Positions 57,101 to 64,000 of a DNA stretch of 64,000 nt are shown piece by piece; position 1 is the first letter of the stretch, and each line of letters opens with the position of its first letter. Source of the stretch: Corallium rubrum. Its lineage: Eukaryota; Cnidaria; Anthozoa; Scleralcyonacea; Coralliidae. The translations under genes and the position numbers were made by a program. The notes below the pieces were generated by a model that made no database searches, was not told the origin of the DNA, and saw only the letters and a program-made list of their open reading frames with translations. The stretch is from NCBI GenBank assembly GCA_964035015.1, contig OZ036002.1:3645877-3709876 (forward strand), in the 5' to 3' direction.

Positions 57101-60100
57101 TCTGTCTGACACCAGACGATTTTACTTTCATTGTCTAACACCAGACTATTTTACTCTGTCTAACTCCAGACTATTTTACTTTGTCTAACACCAGACTATT
57201 TTACTTTGTCCAACACCAGACTATTTTACTCTGTCTAACACCAGACTATTTTACTTTGTCTAACACCAGACTATTTTACTTTGTCTAACACCAGACTATT
57301 TTACTTTGTCTAACACCAAACTATTTTACTCTGTCTAACACCAGACTATTTTACTGTCTAACACCAGCCTATTCTACTTTGTCTAACACCACACTATTTT
57401 ACTCTATCTAACACCAGACTATTTTACTCTGTCTAACACCAGACTATTTTACTTTGTCTAACACCAGACTATTTTACTTTGTCTAACACCAGACTATTTT
57501 ACTTTTTCTAACACCAGACTATTTTACTTTGTCTAATACCAGACTATTTTACTTTGTCTAATACCAGACTATTTTACTCTGTCTAACACCAGACTATTTT
57601 ACTCTGTCTAACACCAGACTATTTACTTTGTCTAACACCAGACTATTTTACTTTGTCTAACAGCGGACTATTTTACTCTGTCTGACACCAGACTATTTTA
57701 CTTTCTCTAACACCAAATTATTTTACTCTGTCTAACACCAGACTATTTTACTCTATCTAACACCAGACTATTTTACTTTGTCTAACACCAGACTATTTTA
57801 CTTTGTCTAACACCAGACTATTTTACTTTGTCTAACACTGGACTATTTTACTCTGTCTAACACCGGACTATTTTACTTTGTCTAACACCGGACTATTTTA
57901 CTTTGTCTAACACCAGACTATTTTACTTTGTCTAACACCAGACTATTTTACTTTGTCTAACACCAGACTATTTTACTTTGTCTAACACCAGACTATTTTA
58001 CTTTGTCTAATACCAGACTATTTTACTCTGTCTAACACCAGACTATTTTACTCTGTCTAACACTAGACTATTTTACTCTGTCTAACACCAGACTATTTTA
58101 CTTTGTCTAACACTGGACTATCTTACTCTGTCTAACACCGGACTATTTTACTTTGTCTAACACCGGACTATTTTACTTTGTCTAACACCAGACTATTTTA
58201 CTTTGTCTAACACCAGACTATTTTACTTTGTCTAACACCAGACTATTTTACTTTGTCTAACACCAGACTATTTTACTTTGTCTAACACCAGACTATTTTA
58301 CTCTGTCTGACACCAGACTATTTTACTTTGTCTAACACCAGACTATTTTACTCTGTCTGACACCAGACTATTTTACTCTGTCTAACACCAGAGTATTTTG
58401 CATCGTCTAACACCAGACTATTTTACTTTGTCTAACACCAGACTATTTTACTTTGTCTAACACCAGACTATTTTACTTTGTCTAACACCAAACTATTTTA
58501 CTCTGTCTAACACCAAACTATTTTACTTTGTCTAACACCAGACTATTTTACTTTGTCTAACACCAGACTATTTTACTCTGTCTAACACCAGACTATTTTA
58601 CTCTGTCTGACACCAAACTATTTTACTTTGTCTAACACCAGACTATTTTACTTTGTCTAATACCAGACTATTTTACTCTGTCTAACACCAGACTATTTTA
58701 CTTTGTCTAACACCAGACTATTTTACTCTATCTAACACCAGACTATTTTACTTTGTCTAACACCAGACTATTTTACTTTGTCTAACACCAGACTATTTTA
58801 CTTTGTCTAACACCAGACTATTTTACTCTGTCTAACACCAGACTATTTTACTTTGTCTAACACTGGACTATTTTACTCTGTCTAACACCGGACTATTTTA
58901 CTTTGTCTAACACCGGACTATTTTACTTTGTCTAACACCGGCCTATTTTACTTTGTCTATCACCAGACTATTTTACTTTGTCTAACACCAGACTATTTTA
59001 CTTTGTCTAACACCAGACTATTTTACTTTGTCTAATACCAGACTATTTTACTCTGCCTAACACCAGACTATTTTACTCTGTCTAACACTAGACTATTTTA
59101 CTCTGTCTAACACCAGACTATTTTACTTTGTCTAACACTGAACTATCTTACTCTGTCTAACACCGGACTATTTTACTTTGTCTAACACCGGACTATTTTA
59201 CTTTGTCTAACACCAGACTATTTTACTTTGTCTAACACCAGACTATTTTACTTTGTCTAACACCAGACTATTTTACTTTGTCTAACACCAGACTATTTTA
59301 CTTTGTCTAACACCAGACTATTTTACTCTGTCTGACACCAGACTATTTTACTTTGTCTAACACCAGACTATTTTACTCTGTCTGACACCAGACTATTTTA
59401 CTCTGTCTAACACCAGAGTATTTTGCATCGTCTAACACCAGACTATTTTACTTTGTCTAACACCAGACTATTTTACTTTGTCTAACACCAGACTATTTTA
59501 CTTTGTCTAACACCAAACTATTTTACTCTGTCTAACACCAAACTATTTTACTTTGTCTAACACCAGACTATTTTACTCTGGTGTTAGACAGAGTAAAATA
59601 GTCTGGTGTTAACCAGACTATTTTACTCTGTCTAACACCAGACTATTTTACTCTGTCTAACACCAGACTATTTTACTCTATCTGACACCAAACTATTTTA
59701 CTTTGTCTAACACCAGACTATTTTACTTTGTCTAATACCAGACTATTTTACTCTGTCTAACACCAGACTATTTTACTTTGTCTAACACTGGACTATTTTA
59801 CTCTGTCTAACACCAGACTATTTTACTTTGTCTAACACCGGACTATTTTACTTTGTCTAACACCAGACTATTTTACTTTGTCGAACACCAGACTATTTTA
59901 CTTTGTCTAACACCAGACTATTTTACTCTGTCTAACACCAGACTATTTTACTTTGTCTAACACCGGACTATTTTACTCTGTCTAACACCAGACTATTTTA
60001 CTTTGTCTAACACCGGACTATTTTACTTTGTCTAACACCAGACTATTTTACTTTGTCTAACACCAGACTATTTTACTTTGTCTAACACCAAACTATTTTA

Positions 60101-63100
60101 CTTTGTCTAACACCAGACTATTTTACTTTGTCTAACACCAGACTATTTTACTTTGTCTAACACCAGACTATTTTACTCTGTCTAACACCAGACTATTTTA
60201 CTTTGTCTAACACTGGACTATTTTACTCTGTCTAACACCGGACTATTTTACTTTGTCTAACACCGGACTATTTTACTTTGTCTAACACCAGACTATTTTA
60301 CTTTGTCTAACACCAGACTATTTTACTTTGTCTAACACCAGACTATTTTACTTTGTCTAACACCAGACTATTTTACTTTGTCTAACACCAGACTATTTTA
60401 CTCTGTCTAACACCAGACTATTTTACTTTGTCTAACACCAGACTATTTTACTCTATCTAACACCAGACTATTTTACTTTGTCTAACACCAGACTATTTTA
60501 CTTTGTCTAACACCAGACTATTTTACTTTGTCTAACACCAGACTATTTTACTCTGTCTAACACCAGACTATTTTACTTTGTCTAACACTGGACTATTTTA
60601 CTCTGTCTAACACCGGACTATTTTACTTTGTCTAACACCAGACTATTTTACTTTGTCTAACACCAGACTATTTTACTTTGTCTAACACCAGACTATTTTA
60701 CTTTGTCTAACACCAGACTATTTTACTCTGTCTGACACCAGACTATTTTACTTTGTCTAACACCAGACTATTTTACTCTGTCTGACACCAGACTATTTTA
60801 CTCTGTCTAACACCAGAGTATTTTGCATCGTCTAACACCAGACTATTTTACTTTGTCTAACAGCAGACTATTTTACTTTGTCTAACACCAGACTATTTTA
60901 CTTTGTCTAACACCAAACTATTTTACTTTGTCTAACACCAGACTATTTTACTTTGTCTAACACCAGACTATTTTACTCTGTCTAACACCAGACTATTTTA
61001 CTCTGTCTGACACCAAACTATTTTACTTTGTCTAACACCAGACTATTTTACTTTGTCTAATACCAGACTATTTTACTCTGTCTAACACCAGACTATTTTA
61101 CTTTGTCTAACACTGGACTATTTTACTCAGTCTAACACCGGACTATTTTACTTTGTCTAACACCGGACTATTTTACTTTGTCTAACACCAGACTATTTTA
61201 CTTTGTCGAACACCAGACTATTTTACTTTGTCTAACACCAGACTATTTTACTCTGTCTAACACCAGACTATTTTACTTTGTCTAACACCAGACTATTTTA
61301 CTTTGTCTAACACCAGACTATTTTACTTTGTCTAACACCAGACTATTTTACTCTGTCTAACACCAGACTATTTTACTTTGTCTAACACTGGACTATTTTA
61401 CTCTGTCTAACACCGGACTATTTTACTTTGTCTAACACCGGACTATTTTACTTTGTCTAACACCAGACTATTTTACTTTGTCTAACACCAGACTATTTTA
61501 CTTTGTCTAACACCAGACTATTTTACTTTGTCTAACACCAGACTATTTTACTTTGTCTAATACCAGACTATTTTACTGTGTCTAACACCAGACTATTTTA
61601 CTCTGTCTAACACTAGACTATTTTACTCTGTCTAACACCAGACTATTTTACTTTGTTTAACACTGGACTATCTTACTCTGTCTAACACCGGACTATTTTA
61701 CTTTGTCTAACACCGGACTATTTTACTTTGTCTAACACCAGACTATTTTACTTTGTCTAACACCAGACTATTTTACTTTGTCTAACACCAGACTATTTTA
61801 CTTTGTCTAACACCAGACTATTTTACTTTGTCTAACACCAGACTATTTTACTTTGTCTAACACCAGACTATTTTACTTTGTCTAACACCAGACTATTTTA
61901 CTCTGTCTGACACCAGACTATTTTACTTTGTCTAACACCAGACTATTTTACTTTGTCTAACACCAGGCTATTTTACTTTGTCTAACACCAAATTATTTTA
62001 CTCTGTCTAACACCAGACTATTTTACTCTATCTAACACCAGACTATTTTACTTTGTCTAACACCAGACTATTTTACTCTATCTAACACCAGACTATTTAC
62101 TTTGTCTAACACCAGACTATTTTACTCTGTCTGACACCAAACTATTTTACTTTGTCTAACACCAGACTATTTTACTTTGTCTAACACTGGACTATTTTAC
62201 TCTGTCTAAGACCGGACTATTTTACTTTGTCTAACACCGGACTATTTTACTTTGTCTAACACCAGACTATTTTACTTTGTCTAACACCAGACTATTTTAC
62301 TTTGTCTAACACCAGACTATTTTACTTTGTCTAACACCAGACTATTTTACTTTGTCTAATACCAGACTATTTTACTCTGTCTAACACCAGACTATTTTAC
62401 TCTGTCTAACACTAGACTATTTTACTCTGTCTAACACCAGACTATTTTACTGTCTAACACCAGCCTATTCTACTTTGTCTAACACCACACTATTTTACTC
62501 TGTCTAACACCAGACTATTTTACTCTGTCTAACACCAGACTATTTTACTTTGTCTAACACCAGACTATTTTACTTTGTCTAACACCAGACTATTTTACTT
62601 TTTCTAACACCAGACTATTTTACTTTGTCTAATACCAGACTATTTTACTTTGTCTAATACCAGACTATTTTACTCTGTCTAACACCAGACTATTTTACTC
62701 TGTCTAACACCAGACTATTTACTTTGTCTAACACCAGACTATTTTACTTTGTCTAACAGCGGACTATTTTACTCTGTCTGACACCAGACTATTTTACTTT
62801 CTCTAACACCAAATTATTTTACTCTGTCTAACACCAGACTATTTTACTCTATCTAACACCAGACTATTTTACTTTGTCTAACACCAGACTATTTTACTTT
62901 GTCTAACACCAGACTATTTTACTTTGTCTAACACCAGACTATTTTACTCGGTCTAACACCGGACTATTTTACTTTGTCTAACACCGGACTATTTTACTTT
63001 GTCTAACACCAGACTATTTTACTTTGTCTAACACCAGACTATTTTACTTTGTCTAACACCAGACTATTTTACTTTGTCTAATACCAGACTATTTTACTCT

Positions 63101-64000
63101 GCCTAACACCAGACTATTTTACTCTGTCTAACACTAGACTATTTTACTCTGTCTAACACCAGACTATTTTACTTTGTCTAACACTGGACTATCTTACTCT
63201 GTCTAACACCGGACTATTTTACTTTGTCTAACACCGGACTATTTTACTTTGTCTAACACCAGACTATTTTACTTTGTCTAACACCAGACTATTTTACTTT
63301 GTCTAACACCAGACTATTTTACTTTGTCTAACACCAGACTATTTTACTCTGTCTAACACCAGACTATTTTACTTTGTCTAACACTGGACTATTTTACTCT
63401 GTCTAACACCGGACTATTTTACTTTGTCTAACACCGGACTATTTTACTTTGTCTAACACCAGACTATTTTACTTTGTCTAACACCAGACTATTTTACTTT
63501 GTCTAACACCAGACTATTTTACTTTGTCTAACACCAGACTATTTTACTTTGTCTAATACCAGACTATTTTACTCTGTTTAACACCAGACTATTTTATTCT
63601 GTCTAACACTAGACTATTTTACTCTGTCTAACACCAGATTATTTTACTTTGTCTAACACTGGACTATCTTACTCTGTCTAACACCGGACTATTTTACTTT
63701 GTCTAACACCGGACTATTTTACTTTGTCTAACACCAGACTATTTTACTTTGTCTAACACCAGACTATTTTACTTTGTCTAACACCAGACTATTTTACTTT
63801 GTCTAACACCAGACTATTTTACTTTGTCTAACACCAGACTATTTTACTCTGTCTGACACCAGACTATTTTACTTTGTCTAACACCAGACTATTTTACTCT
63901 GTCTGACACCAGACAATTTTACTCTGTCTAACACCAGAGTATTTTGCATCGTCTAACACCAGACTATTTTACTTTGTCTAACACCAGACTATTTTACTTT
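57101..64000. repeat. 25-bp minisatellite of about 275 units in LBR copy-2 intron 6
   Basis: The unit is CTAACACCAGACTATTTTAC followed by TTTGT or TCTGT. Monomers keep a 25-bp step with rare 21- or 24-bp ones. Variants (CTGG, CCGG, TAGAC, TCTGACACC, GAGTATTTTGCATCG) recur in blocks, giving higher-order structure. The array starts after TCTGTCTGACACCAGACG and goes on past the end of the window, so its true length is unknown. One inverted monomer lies at 59581-59612. Confidence 0.98.

Noticed and set aside
57101-64000. CRISPR-like regular repeats
   Set aside because: Units are contiguous with no unique spacers and lie in a eukaryotic intron; this is a minisatellite.

Overview
The window is eukaryotic nuclear DNA from a repeat-rich invertebrate. 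Genes are split by kilobase introns with GT-AG junctions, AT-rich spacer is packed with foldback and MITE-type transposons, and no bacterial gene layout is present. The gene structures and repeat types fit a cnidarian (possibly anthozoan) best, but the organism cannot be proven from this sequence.

Three protein-coding loci are supported, all on the + strand. (1) 742-10926: the 3' half of an Ena/VASP actin regulator. Seven exons close in one frame (214 residues plus stop): proline-rich region, G-actin and F-actin binding motifs of EVH2, and the C-terminal tetramerisation coiled coil. The EVH1 domain lies left of the window. (2) 21034-41125: a complete ten-exon lamin B receptor (LBR) gene of 616 codons. 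It encodes a Tudor domain, an RS-rich linker, and a multi-pass sterol C14-reductase domain with the family signatures intact. (3) 46401-56848 and beyond the right edge: a second, 5'-truncated tandem copy of LBR. It carries exons 2 (3' part) to 6 with intact frames and splice sites but no Tudor or RS region. Its exons are about 94% identical to the first copy, and most differences change the amino acid.

The rest is mobile or tandem DNA. VASP introns hold a Penelope-like fragment, a CR1/Jockey-type LINE nested in a MITE, several TA- or TTA-flanked MITEs, and two hexanucleotide arrays. The 10-kb gap between VASP and LBR is mostly MITEs, plus an unexplained cluster of six GTGACTCGCGTGAC motifs. 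LBR introns carry two arrays of one 20-bp minisatellite family and insertions with clear 8-bp (hAT-like), 9-bp (MULE-like) or TA (mariner-like) target duplications. Because LBR is duplicated, several insertions can be compared with the matching place in the other copy. The last 6.9 kb is a 25-bp minisatellite of about 275 monomers in intron 6 of the truncated copy. It runs off the window, has higher-order structure and one inverted monomer, and resembles a single unit in the matching intron of copy 1 as well as the core of 112-bp tandem repeats at 18.5 and 52.5 kb.

The two genes have separate roles: VASP builds actin filaments at the cell cortex, and LBR anchors chromatin at the inner nuclear membrane and makes sterols. 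Nothing suggests that they work together. The most interesting material is the duplicated LBR with its exploding minisatellite, and the modular transposon ends shared between elements. All identities and counts are from reading by eye.
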